From Parachlorella kessleri (Eukaryota > Chlorophyta > Trebouxiophyceae > Chlorellales > Chlorellaceae), in NCBI GenBank assembly GCA_001598975.1, contig BBXU01000726.1:1-64000 (forward strand): DNA of 64,000 nt, written 5' to 3'. Numbering within the stretch: position 1 is the stretch's first letter; every line of letters begins with the position of its first letter. Under the pieces are notes generated by a model. That model was not told the origin of the DNA and made no database searches. It saw nothing but the letters and a program-made list of their open reading frames with translations. Made by a program: the position numbers and the translations under genes. Positions 12,411-24,870 of this stretch are shown here, in pieces.

Positions 12411-14172
12411 CCTGCACTCCGGGGCTGTGTGCACCAGCAGCAGCTTCCTGGGGGGAAGCAGCAACCCTCCTGCGCATCACCACAGCACTCACCGCGCATT
12501 CTTAAACTCGCTCCCCCGCCCGCCTGGGCTCCGCCTCACCCCCTCTGAAGGCGTGGACCGGCCTCCCCCTGCAGCCAGGGTTGCCGCCCGCCCGGCGTTG
12601 GACGGGGCAGCCCACCTCAAGGCCTAGCCAGGCAGCCAGTCAGCCAGCAGGTCAGCCAAGCTGCCAACAGCGCTTCCAAGCAGGGAAAAGGGTTGCTGGC
12701 CGGGCGGCGCTGTAGCCCACATTGAAACATGGACAGACAGGCAGCCCACCCGCACTGCTAGTCCTGGTTGGCAGCGTACTTGTGGAGCCCGTGCTGCTGG
12801 CATATGTGGAACGCAAAGGAGTCGGAATCAAGCACGCACTAGGCCTCCTGCCTGTCCAGGGCTGCATCGCTTCAGCAGAATGCCCACTACTGGTCACCCC
12901 ACTGTGCAGGGGCAGGCCAGGGTTCCAATGGAGAAATGCTGGCGACAGCGGCAGTAGTGCAGTCACCATTACTGCGGCGGGGCCACGTTTTGCCTGGCGT
13001 TGTAAGCGCACCATCCATGCGCTAGCAAGCCGGTAGTTCTTGGCAGCGCAGCTCAAGGGGGGTGGGCATGGACTAGAAACCAGGCAGGCAGGATGGCCGA
13101 GGGCTGGCAGGTCGTAGGTTGTGCTGGGTGCAGTGGCAGGCGTTGCGCCGCTGCTGCAGCGGTAACTAGCTTTCAGTTGGGAACCTGTTGTGTTTTGTCT
13201 GCAAGCATGTTTTTGTGATGTAGGCAGGTGCCAGCGAGCGTAAAGAGAGATGTAGGGTAGGCTCTGCACTTGGCAGTCTGTTGACTGTCTTGCATCTCAA
13301 TATATTAGGCTAATGCCAGCGGCTTTGATGGCCTTCACTATATATTTCAGTAACCGTGTGCAGGCAGCAGTTGTCATCCATGTTCCATGTTCGTATACTC
13401 CTTTATAACCCTTTTTGACTGACACGAGTTGCACCTGTCTACATTAGTGATTGCTGGGAGAGAATTACAAGATAGTTGTGCCTTGTACAACTGCATCAGT
13501 TTTCTGTAAACTGGCAGGGCATGGAAATGTTTCTACGTAGTCTGTGCTGGAACCAGGCAGAGGCATCATTCCCTGCCAGGTGTGGAAACTTGGAGAGAGA
13601 AGCCCTTCTTTGTTCTCACACAGAAGAGCATCCACAACTCCCTCTCAACCCCTTATGTGTTGCGTGTGTTATCATTTGGAGACATTTTGCAAAAACATCT
13701 GGCCCTACATGCATGGCATCGTGAGGCAGCCTGTCTGAGGTCTTCGTCCATCCCCCCGTGCTTCTTGCGGCAAGATTGAGAAGAATAGTGTGTTACATGA
13801 AATCAAGGTACAGTTGAACAAATGCAGAAAACAGCAGAAAGGATAAAAGGTGGACAATTCTAAAGCAGTACTACCTCTCAAGATGAGGGCCAGTGTAGAT
13901 AGAAAGCAGCATTCATACCAGCAGGCAACAACTACCCAACAGCTAATCATAGCTGGCCTGCCTGCACAAGCACTGTCATTTGACAGGATTCCGGATCATG
14001 CTTGCACCAGGTACTAGATGCAAGAATGGTATCAAAGTCCTGAAACATAATTGCAGAGCAATACCCATGTCAGAGCCAAGGCGTGCCCTTCATGTCCTGG
14101 TGGCCACCTGCCCTTCCAAATTAGTGCCAGTTTGCAGCCCGAACAATGAAGTCGCATGCGTCAACAGTCAGT
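12411..14172. other. Convergent intergenic region, no supported gene
   Basis: About 1.8 kb between the ends of the transporter (+) and ornithine decarboxylase (-) genes. A 260-nt open frame runs to 12627 and could be an alternative C terminus of the transporter. Open frames around 12650-13270 on both strands show no domain, no splice-supported continuation and no resemblance to a family I know. The part after about 13270 is more AT-rich and looks like 3' UTR and spacer. TGTAA-type motifs (the chlorophyte polyadenylation signal) occur near 13505 on + and near 13793 on -, but both are far from the stop codons. Confidence 0.55.
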
Positions 14173-17100
14173 TCAGTTTGCAGAAGTATAAACATAGAAA
14201 ATTTTGGCACCGGTGATGTTGAACTGCAGCCAGAACAGCAGAGGCAAATCACGCAGTATATTTTGAGTAACCCTCCATGCAGTGAACAGCATTCGCAATT
14301 ATTAGTCTGTCTCACAATCTCAACACAAGATAGGTCAAGATTTAACTTCATGGGCTAAAATGTATGCACACAACATGCAAAACTCACCCCATTGAAGTCC
14401 ACAGCGCCAGCAGATGTGTACGCACCGAACTTCTTGAAGCATACAAAATCACCATTGCGCAGGCGGGGCATTTCAGCATCGCGGCAAATACAGTCTGCAA
14501 GGAAAGCGCACACGTACCATCAGATCCATTCGCTGCTGGTAAGCAGCCCATAATATCCATCTGCACATGCAGGAAATGCACCGGCGCTTTAAACGCAAGG
14601 GACTACATTCTCCTGTTCTTTGCTTCTCATGGCACGACTGCAGCTACTCATATGACATGCTTGCTGCCACTCACCAAGCCCGTCACAGGTCGGGCCCCAC
14701 AGAGTGGTCTTGTAGGTCCTGCCACTCTCCTCCACAGCAGTCAGCAGCGGGTTGCGCAAGGCCTTGGGCTGAATGTCAGCATGGTCATATAGCTGCGGTC
14801 ACAAAAACAACTAAGGGTAAATACCATGCACCCATCAGGTACCGTGTTAAGTACCTTTCTATCTGAAGGGTTATCTGCTGGGTAGAGGTGCAGACCAAGC
14901 ATACCGCTGTAAACCACAGTGCTGGTTGAACCCCTTCTACCACGACAAACCCCAGACTTCACCCCGGGTACACACAGCTAGCCACTGGAACAGGTTTTAG
15001 CACAGGCACACTCACCAAGCAATTCATGGCACCATACAGGCCATCTGTGAGATAGTAGTCCATAGTTGGGGCAGCTCCATCAGCCACACGCTCCTTGTAA
15101 CCATTAATATAGCACACGTAGGATGCTGTGGCCTCAGCAAAATAGCGACCCGGCTCCGCAATGATGCGCAGCTTGCCTGCAACCAGAACAGCAACCACAT
15201 CAATGCTGCAGACACAAGTTAAGCCAGGAGCCAACTTTCAGTCCAACGCACGGGCTAATCTGCGCTTGCAACAACGTGCCAGTTCCACCAGGTGAGCAAA
15301 GCAATGCAGTCACCAGCCCTGCTGGTGACCCGCAGATTCGCTCTTAAAAGCCTCACCATCATCAGGGAAAAGCTTATCCAGCGCCTCATTCACTGCACTT
15401 GGCACACCACCCAGGTCAACATTGCCGGCTGCATCAAAATCGCCGCCACAGAAGCCGCCACCAATGTCCAGCGTCTCCATCTCGAAGCCCATGGCCAGAC
15501 CCATGTCGAACACCTGCAGCAGTAAGTAGCTTACAATCAACCAGGCTAATCACCTACAATGGACAATATCATTCACAGACTAGCGATCCACATTACATCG
15601 AGATTACAGCACCCTAGGCATGTCCCTCACCACCAAGCACCAATGCCCTCCACGAATATCAACCCCCGCCATTGTTCCAGGCGGTCACACAGCCCAGTCC
15701 CTTTCACAGAAAAAAAACCCACCTTGCGAGCCTGCTCTATAGCATTGCGGAAGGCCAGGGGGTTCTTGGCGCCTGAGCCCACATGAAAGGAAACTCCCCG
15801 CACGTGCAGGCCCAGCTCCTTGGCAGTCGCCAGCAGCAGAGGCACGTCAGCCATCTCAGCACCGTACTTATTGCCCAGCTGGCAACGGGCATTGGGATCA
15901 TCAGCACGGATTCGCAGCAGCAGCCCTGAGGTGGGGTGGTACTCTGCCATCTGCAGAACCAGCATTGATGAGAATTTGTGGCACACACAGATTGGACGAA
16001 AGTGGTACATACCATTCTTGCGAGGAGATTTAGCAGAACCTACAAGAGAGACCGGTCACATACAGTTGCGCAAGCCCCTCTACCGAGATACAAACCGAGC
16101 AGAAACCATCAATATTTGCAGGACCTAACTGCCCGCAACAGGCTTGTCCCCTTGGGTCGGACAGAACCGCGACCGAAATAGCATAACGCAATTGGACCCT
16201 TACTATCACCATACCTTAAGCAGCTCCGACTCGGAGTCAAAAGTGGTCAGGTTGATGCCATGCGCGGCAGCAAAGCGGATCTGCTTGGGCGGCTTGCAGG
16301 GGTGCGCATAGACGATCTGATCAGGAGTGGCCCCGTGAGCCAACACCTTCTCAATCTCCGCCTCACTGGCACAGTCAAAGCCGGCCCCCATGGCTGCCAG
16401 GACCGCAAGCATGCCCTCATCCGGGTTGCATTTGACCGCATAGCAGGGGTGCACACGCGGCATGGCCTCGCACCAGGCGGTGTATAGACGCTGGACCTGC
16501 AGAACAAAAAGAACCCACATATGTGAGCCTGGGAAAGAGACCGCCCTGCTGGCACAGATGATCCGTAAGGGCAGCACCAGCCAGCTGCATTCCTTGTCAA
16601 CCTGCAACGGAAGCTGTTAGGACAGCTACTTTTTGAGGGGCGGGTGTCTTCATGGCTGGAGGGAGGGCTAGGGGGCGGAGCGGTGCATCTCCAGGCATGG
16701 GCTATGGGCAAAGGCCTCAGATTCAGCAAAGTGCACTGACACCTCAACCAACCCGCACGAATTTCCCAGGTGTCAATACCACTCACCATGGCCAAATCAT
16801 ATACATAGAAGTTGTCATCAAGGCCCTCGGCTGCAATGACCGAGCGTGCAAACTCCTCTACATTGTATTTCCCCTTGCCAAGGAAGAGGGTCTGGCGTGC
16901 CTCGAGCGCCGTCAGCAGCTCAGCGCTGAGCGTCGCCGATGCCTGGCAGGAGGACAAGACCCAGCAGAGGTGCTTGTCAGGAAGGACAGTTGTAGGGCGT
17001 GTCAAATCTCCTATATCATCCGCTTGCTCATGCACAGGGGCGCAGCGACCGCCGCGGGCAGCTGCAAAGGAGGGGATAATTCACACTATTGAAGGGTGAC

Positions 17101-17632
17101 AGGTCACAAGAAAGCCACAGGCAGGGAGCATTGCAAGAACAGCCTCCAACAACACGAATCTAAACTTGTCACGCCAGAGTGACGTGAGCCCCGCCAAAGC
17201 AACCATCATCATCCCTTGGTTGCCCTCTTGGCACTTCTCACCTCAGGTGGCGGGGCAGAGCAGGAGAGCCTTCGATACTTCTTGCACGGCCCATCGAATG
17301 ACGAGTCATCATTGTCAGACTCGGCAGCCGGCAGGATGGCGGGCAGTTCCAAGACCTCCACCTGCAGCCGGACAGGCAGGTATGGCCATTTGTGCACTGC
17401 CAAAATAGGCAAAACGGGCTCCACTCCTCCCACTATAGATACAAGGACAAAGCATTCAACCGAAACGAACGTACACTCTCAGCCCAGAAGGCTCCCCACG
17501 AGACTGCTAGAGCCTTTGCAACACAGCAGGGCAGGCAAGGCCAGGTGACTTACGGAGTCGTGGTTGGACTGGCCAGAGCTGACACAGGGCTCCTCAACCA
17601 TAGGCTGGCTGTCGCTGAAGCAGCCACCCTCC
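14173..17632 (-). CDS. ODC: Ornithine decarboxylase
   Basis: PLP-dependent ornithine decarboxylase (fold III), making putrescine for polyamines in the cytosol. On the minus strand the exons are 17632-17554, 17361-17242, 16942-16787, 16496-16215, 15950-15723, 15513-15357, 15176-15016, 14792-14675, 14494-14388 and 14223-14173 (TGA); every junction from 17632 down closes in frame. Diagnostic motifs are PCYAVKCN with the PLP lysine (about residue 130 from the ATG at 17601), FDCASEAEIEKVL, SFHVGSG, the glycine loop LDIGGGF, IIAEPGRYFAE, and WGPTCDGLD with the catalytic Cys-Asp pair (about 420-421). These residues argue for active ODC rather than an antizyme-inhibitor-like relative. The first recognisable exon begins with one base completing a codon, so a further 5' exon with the true start probably exists. 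An in-frame ATG at 17601 is the fallback start, giving about 475 residues. The gene diverges from TAF5. Confidence 0.92.
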
Positions 17633-18589
17633 CTGCAAAACCAGACCAAACAAGCTTGCCTCTAGTGCTTGCCAGCGCTTCCGTGGGCCACCTATGCCGC
17701 GATAGGAGCAGCAACTGGGTGGGGTCGCGCACGAGCCACCCTCCTGCTCAAAACACTCATCCCACCGTGAACGCCACGAAAACCCCTCTGCTGTTCCACT
17801 CTCTGGCACTCTCTGGCCCTCTGGCATGACCAATCCCCGGAGACGCGTCTGCTGGAAGGTGCAGCCACCTCCAACCAAAATCACCACCTTCAACTGGGGG
17901 CCTAGCAGCCGTCAAAGCCCTGAGGAATATGCAACTTGCCACAGAGCCCGCCGCACCTTTTGTCCCCAACAACGCTCTGGTCCAGAACCAGGCCGCCCGC
18001 CAGTTGTACACCCATTTCTCACAGAGGCTTGGTAATGTGGAAAGCTTGCTGCCAGGAGCAGACTCAGGGAACAGGCATTTGTCAAAGGTAAACAGAATGC
18101 TGAGTGGCTTGGCGGCCCTTGATATTTGCCCAGCTTCCCGCGGCGAGGGACGGCGCAAAGGCGCCACCAGCGGGGAACATGCACCTTCCCCCCAGATCAC
18201 ACCCCGAGCGAAGGCTCTAAGGGCGCCGCATATACCTGTTAATGGGAGGAGGTGTGTAGCACCACGGAGAGTGGCAGACAGTGCCGGGAGGTCGCGACAC
18301 ACGCTACATAGCGAGGTTGCCCTATCCAGAAACCAGTGTGCGTAAGAGTTTCCATGAATATTTGCAAGGGTGCAGTGTTTTCGGTCTCTTCCGGCTGTGC
18401 ACAAGGTTGTCCAAGGAGTGGGGATTCTTGGTGCCACGTGGCTCACCCCCCCATGTCACGAGGATCGATACTATTGTCTCACCAGGGGGAAGCCAAATGC
18501 CTGCAATATTATACATGTTGTGCACCATGCCTTTCTCAGCTGGGCTGCGGCTTTAACTGATCCAGTCTGATCCAGCGCAGCGAGGCGAG
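17633..18589. promoter_or_regulatory. Divergent ODC/TAF5 upstream region
   Basis: About 950 bp separates the first recognised ODC coding exon (-) from the TAF5 ATG (+). It must contain the ODC first exon and leader and both promoters. Several open frames cross it on both strands, but none is supported by a domain or by matching splice phase. I could not identify a convincing TATA box or a defined operator. Confidence 0.4.
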
Positions 18590-21500
18590 ATGAGCTCAGC
18601 TAACCCCCTGAAGGACGCAGACATTGATCGTTTGGTGCTCCAATACCTTCGCAAGCGCAAGTGAGCTCCCTAGACGAGCTGCTGCCATCGGTCATGCTGC
18701 AGTCCAGAGCCGTCTGGCAAGCTCGGTGCATGCCAGGACCTTCATTTTGCATGGTCCAATGCTCCTGCTAGTTTCACTGCTTTACCTAGCACTGAGCATA
18801 CAGGACACCCCACCTAGCCACTGGCCAGCTGAAACCTGCAGCCTCCCAGTCTCACAGCTTTGGCGTCTGCCCTGGTAGCACTGCAGGTTCAGTGAGGCTG
18901 AGAAGGTGCTCCAGCTTGAGCTCAAAGAGCAAGGGGCCCAGCCCATGGCGCTACAGCACTTGCTGGACTCGGAGGATGGGGTGATTGAGAACCTGCTATT
19001 CAACACCGAGGCAGACGGGGAGCCGGCTGCCTACTTACGGGCCTTTGACAGGCTGGCAACCTGGGTAGATAACTCCCTTGATTTGTACAGGGTAGGTGGT
19101 GGGACCCCCTGTCGCCCTGTTGCCCAGGTTGAAGTGGCGAGGAGTACCTGTGTGACGGGCACCCGACGGCTGCAAGCAAATGGGAGCGCTACAAGGGAAG
19201 GGGCATGCTGAGGAGTAGATTCAACTATACAGGATGTGCATTAGCCAATTGTCGGTCCGCATGTTACAGCATGACACCGCCTGGACGTAGTTACACTCAC
19301 TCCCGACCAGCAAGCCTTGCTGCATTTGCTCGCATACTCCGCCTGCTGCCCAGCCCACGCTTTGCATATGCCCTGTGTCCCCTCCCCTGTCTGCAGTATG
19401 AGCTGTCGAGGCTGCTGTACCCTGTGCTGGTGCACTGTTACCTCAACCTGATCAGCCTAGGGGCCACAGCTGAGGCGCAGCAGCTGCTGGCAGCACACAA
19501 GCAGCGCTTTGTCGATGCGGCAGGGGGCCCATCCAAGCGGCGGATGCAGGTGGGGCAGGAGGCGCGGCAGTGCCCAGTGCCCAGTTCTGCGCCAAAGTGC
19601 CAGGGGTGGTTGAAAAGCGTGTTGGTGCGTGCAGTACCTTGCAGTGTGATACCTGTGCCGTACTGCAAAGCCTGCAGCAAGACCCCCTCAAGTGGCCAAA
19701 GGGGGCCCAGCGATGCAGCTATCGTTTCTTTATCGTCTATGCTGCTGCATCCTCGAAGCTAATGGTTGAGGTTGACGTGAGAGTATACCACCCACCCACC
19801 CCTTGCCGCAGGAGCTGCACGACTTGCAAAGCGTGGCTGTGGCGGAGCACCTGCAGACCAACCGGTCCGCCCGAGCGCTGCGGGCGGTGAAGTTCTCCGT
19901 GCGGCTGTGCAGCTACTCCTATCAGCTGCTCACGCACTTCATGCAGGGCAACCGCATGCTGCTGGTGCTGGCGGTGATCAATGAGCACCTGAAACTGGAA
20001 GTAAGCGGGGGAAGCGGAGGCTGCTCGAAGGGGGGCAGAGAGCTGGGGTTGGGCTTGCTCACAAGATGTTGATGTGATGTCAGACATATAGAACAGGCAG
20101 CCTTAGAGGGTACAAGGAGTGTACTGCTGTATCTGCGTAACAGCACTCTACATGCAAGGTGGCCAGCTGCTTTGCCCTTGTGACAGTCGTGCTCTACCTT
20201 GCACCAGCCTTTAGCCTGGACTTGCTTGCAACGGCACTTTCACGTGCCTGCCCAACAATGCTCACGCCGCGGTGTAGGTGTTTGAGGGGCCTCCCTCTGC
20301 AGTGGAAGATGCCGGCGGGCTGATGGAAGAAGATGCTTTGGCTGGGGTCGTGCAGCATGAGGCATTGACTACCAACCAGAAGCCGTTGCAACTCCAGCTT
20401 CTGCAGGTGGGAGGGAACCTACCAAAGGGGGCTTGTGAGAGGTGGGACACGTAAAGTGGAGGTGTGCCGTGGCAGGGTTAGCTAAAAGGCGGAAACGGTC
20501 GCTGGCCGCCTGCTTATCGCTTTTCTGGTGGCAAGGTTGGACTGGCGGAGGAAAATATGATGGGATGCATCCATTGTTTAAGAGACGCAGGCGCGCTCTA
20601 TGGCAGAGGTACGTGTAGGCAACTCCCTGTTACATAGTTGTGCAGCGGCAGGGGCTGGATATCTCTTATCATGTGTGGGTTTCTACCCCAGGGCTATGTC
20701 TGTTACCTGCCCTCAGCCCTGTGAGGTTTTTATCAAAGCTAAAGCGTTAGAGGTCCCCAAGAGTTGTGGCTGGCAGCACAGTAGCAGGAGCAGAGCTGCT
20801 TTACTGAAGCCGCAGGGCAATATAGAGGACAAGTATGCGCAGAAGCAGGCAGAGCAAGCCGAGCAGGAGGCCAAAGAAGGTGGGTTGGTTTCTCCAGGCC
20901 CCGTGCATTGTGTAACTGACATCTCGGGAAATGGCTTGAAGCCCCACAGGGCTGTGGTCGGCCTTAACCAAGCATGTGTGGGCTTGATCACAGAAGCTCC
21001 GCTTTGTCTTTTTTGCGATTAGAACCGCTAAGGTGGGGAGGGAGCAGACAAGCACGGCGCCTAGGGAAAGGCAGAGTCTCAGCTGGTGGCTGGTGTGTGT
21101 GATTCACACTGCTTTCCCCCAGTTCTGTTCATGGCTCCTTTATATTGTTAGCAACACACCTGTGGTTCCTCTAACTGCGCTTCAGCGTTCGAGGCGGGGG
21201 AGGAGCAGAAGGGCCTGACCAAGAAGCAGAAGGAGGCGCAGAAGAAGGCGATGCAGGAGGCCAAAGAGAAGCGGGAGGCGGTGGGCACTGACCGCATGGC
21301 ACCAGAGGTGAGTCACGGATTACTCAGGCCTGACTTCCAGCCACAGGTTACCCCGCTCCACAGTGGCAACAGGATGTGTGGCCTTTGATGTGGGTGACAA
21401 GGCGGTACGGCTTTATGTGTACCCCTCGCCCCTGCGTCTGTGCACATGCTGAGTGGAGGTTTGGCTTGACTGGTGCCGGCCGTGAATGCTCGATGCACTG

Positions 21501-24500
21501 CTGTAGCATGCTGTGAAGCCCTTAACTTGCAGGGTAGGTAGTCCTCCGCCACTGGTGGAGGAGTTCGTAACCCGCGTCATCACATGATGTAGGTGGATCT
21601 CCACCTGTCTCTAGCTGATGTTGTGTTTGAAATCGGGGTTGTCAATGCCGGGTGTAGTTGCCACTCTGGCATCCTGAGCTGCCCATTGGTGGGTGCAGGT
21701 GCCCCTGCCAGAAGTGTCTGAGCAGTGGGAAGGGTACCTCCTCCGGGAGATTGGCAGCCGGGCCACCCTTTCTTCCCAGGCGCTGCCATCTTGTGCCTTC
21801 TACACGTTTGTTAACACCCACCAGTCGCTCAACTGTGTGTCTTTTACCAGCGATGCAGCGTGTGTTGCCGGTGAGCCAGTCCTCTTGCAAGCAGGCAACA
21901 CGGATCACGTTGGCTTGGTGGTTGTGCTGAGCTGTGGGACAAACATGCATTGTCTGTTGGACCCTGGGGAGGGACGCGCTAGGGGCTGCTATGCTGCTTC
22001 GAAGGCTAGGAAAGAATGCATCGCTTTGGAGGATGAGGAATGCTTGCACGCACAAGGGCTGAGGTCTGCTTACGCAGCATCAGGTGGCGTTTTGTACCAG
22101 CGGGTGCCAGGTCTGTAGGCTGGCAAGTTATAGCTTTCGGCGCACAGACAACAGCACTCATCTGCGCACACCCACCAGCAGTGCTTGCAGGGGCGTTTCA
22201 ATGCCTGTGTAAGCTGCAGGCTGGGTGGGTTTGAGCTAGGTTGAGCCATATGGCATGCAGGCGGCTTTGGGGACTCCTCGGTGCGTGTCTATGACTTGTC
22301 AGCTCGGGCAGCGGGGGCCCTGGCAGGAGCCAAGGTGGTCGGGCGGGACCCTGTAACCAACTTGTCGGGCCACTCGGGGCCCGTCTACGGGCTTGACTAC
22401 AGCCCCGACAATCAGCTGCTGTTCTCTTGTTCGGCAGATGGCAGCGTGAGGTGGGTGCGGGGCGGGGCGGCTGTGTCGAGCGACAGGCGCGATGGCTGGG
22501 CGGGGCGATTGAAAGCCTAATTCATTAACCCACACACCCAGCTTAGGCCTCGTGTCTCACTTGCTCAGCATTGGCGTACTCGCTGATTCCCTTCCCAGCG
22601 TGTTTGTCCTGACCTTGCTCCCTGCTTCGTGTCCTAGGAGAATGTAATGGGGGACGGAAGCGGGTGTTTCCCTGTAGGTTATACCGCGTTGAGGGAATGC
22701 CGACCTTGTTGCCTGCCAAGGAGCACTTGCTGCCATTGTGTCCTACTGCCCGCGCTTCGTGCTTTCCTTGTGTCGTAAGAGCTGCGTGCGTCTGCTGCAG
22801 GCTGTGGAGCATGGAGGTGCGTGCCAACCTTGTTGCATACCGGGGCCACATGCTACCAGTCTGGAGCGTGGCCTGCTGCCCCCACGTCGGCTTCTACTTT
22901 GCCAGCTGCGGTGCGGACCGCACAGCGCGGGTGTGGAACACTGAGCGGGCCCAGGCACTGCGCATTCTAGCAGGTGGGTGGGTAGTTACTTGTACACATT
23001 GGTGGGTGGGTGGGTAGGAAGGTAGGTAGGTAGATGCGAGGGTGATGGTTGTGAGTGAGTGAGGAATGCGACTCGGCGAGGTTGGCGGTTGAGCTCGATA
23101 AATCGCTGGGGATGTGGTGGGCCTCGCACTACTGGCATTGCTATTTGCTGGGTGAGGTTTGAATTGCTTTGCCAGCGCTGCTGGTGGTGTCCGGCTGATA
23201 GAAGTGAGCTGAATGCGTGGAAAGCGGAGCGCAGGAGCGAAGGCGAGGCTTGCAGCTGGCACCTTTCTATCGCTGTGCCGCAGTTAAGCTGCTGTATACC
23301 GGCTGTCCCAGCAGGTTAGGGTAGTGGGTCACCTGTAGGTTGTGAGATGGGTTGATGAGTGGTTCAACCCATCCTTTGCAAGGTTGTGTAATCGTGGCTG
23401 TCCTTACGACGCTGCTCAGCCAGGTCTCCACTTGTTTGGTGGTTGGATACATTGACAGCGTCAGGTCGGTTGCCGCATGCTGGGTAGCCAGCGCCTCTTC
23501 TGCGAAGCCTGCCGCGCTAAAAGCACAGTTGCCCGCTTAATGCACAGTTGTTCTTATGTACAGGGCACCAGTCCGACGTGGATGTTGTAAGATGGCACCC
23601 TAATTGCCACTACGTGGCGACGGGATCTGCTGACCGGACTGTGCGGCTGTGGGATATTCGCAGCGGGGAGTGCTGCCGCATTTTTGTGGGCCACAGAGCT
23701 GGGGTGAGTCCTAAGTGGCAGAGCATTTGCATGGGCTGGTAAGGCGCGTGTGGCGCAAGCAAAGGGGTCGGCGGCGGCCAAGGCAGTCAGGTAGACCAGG
23801 GCCTATTCCGACAACTGTGACTTTTCTCAGGACCCTCCTACATGGCAGCTGCAGCAGACCGCAAAGCAACACACTGTGACTCCGTCCATCCCAAGTGTTA
23901 TGCGTTCTGGTGGCTGTCCCTGTCCCTCCCGACACGTGCTTTTGCCACCTGACCCATGTACCAACTGCCTGCTACTGCCAAACGCCTTGCCCTTGCCTTC
24001 ACATGTGTTTCACTTCACCGAACCTGGAACTGTACTGAAATCACAGATTGCTGATCTGCCTGCCTGCCTGCCTGCCTCCAGGTCACATCCCTGGCCTTCT
24101 CTCCGGACGGGTCCACGCTGTGTAGCGGCGACGCGGGTGGCGGCATCTGCATGTGGGACCTTGCAGCAGCCAAGCGCACAACGCACATGTCGCAGCACAC
24201 AGACAGCGTGTGGTCGCTGGCGTTTAGCGAGGGGGATGGAAATATACTGGCGTCAGGTGGGCGGTGTTGGTTGGGTGAGTGTATGTGTTCTTGGCCCCGT
24301 TTCGTTATGGGATCTGGCAACCTCAGCATGCTGTGCGTACAGTGTTCCATTGATAGAAGGATCTCAAAAAGAAGCTGTCGAGCGCCTTCTCGTGGGTTAT
24401 TGGAGCATCCCCTGCCAACTAATGTGTAGCTTTGGGTGGGAGGCTGGGACTTTTGTCGGAGCACGATCACCGCGCCCTGGGTGTGGCTTTGGCTGACCAT

Positions 24501-24870
24501 GTCAATAACGTGCCCGCGGAATAGAGGTCCCTTGCCAACAGGCAGGCCCTGGGGTGCACTGGAAGCTGATGGAGCTGGGCAGTGTTTGAGAGAAAAGGGG
24601 TTTCCGGGGCGTGCAGGCGCCGCGGACTGCACAGTGCAGTTATGGGATGCCAAGGGGCCACCCCAGCAGCCCTCAGCGGGCGCAGCAGCGGCACTCCCGG
24701 CGGGCACGACCGCGGCAGGCTCCGCAGCCAAGGGCAGCGACTCGCTGGCTCACCTGAGGACGCTGAGGACCAAAGCAACGCCGGTGTTTGGCCTGCGCTT
24801 CACCACTCGCAACCTGCTGCTGGGGTCTGGGGCGCTGACATTATACCGGCCACCCAAGATGCACGGCTGA
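18590..24870 (+). CDS. TAF5: Transcription initiation factor TFIID subunit 5 (TAF5)
   Basis: TAF5 is a scaffold of TFIID in RNA polymerase II initiation. Exons are 18590-18660, 18887-19091, 19397-19549, 19812-20000, 20278-20406, 20816-20879, 21186-21307, 21699-21870, 22261-22450, 22801-22973, 23564-23703, 24082-24256 and 24617-24870, giving 678 residues with all phases closing. The N terminus is a LisH motif (IDRLVLQYLRKRKFSEAEKV), followed by the NTD2 domain (YELSRLLYPVLVHCYLNLI; FSVRLCSYSYQLL). A lysine-rich charged linker follows, then a seven-bladed WD40 propeller with canonical repeats such as GHSGPVYGLDYSP, VATGSADRTVRLWD and HTDSVWSLAFS. It ends, as TAF5 does, on a short strand (VFGLRFTTRNLLLGSGAL). 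A possible 18-nt micro-exon (20591-20608, ARSMAE) between exons 5 and 6 also keeps frame and cannot be excluded. The start ATG directly precedes the LisH motif. Confidence 0.95.
23001..23033. repeat. GGTG/GTAG microsatellite in a TAF5 intron
   Basis: Imperfect tetranucleotide repeat (GGTG then GGTA units) just inside the intron after the exon ending at 22973. It is non-coding and probably a slippage product. Confidence 0.85.
24057..24076. repeat. (TGCC)5 at a splice acceptor of TAF5
   Basis: Five TGCC units end four bases before the CAG acceptor that opens the exon at 24082, so the repeat forms the polypyrimidine-like tract of that intron. Confidence 0.85.

Noticed and set aside
12652..13269. 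205-codon minus-strand frame between the transporter and ODC
   Set aside because: There is no domain, the composition is low-complexity and there is no splice context; treated as intergenic.
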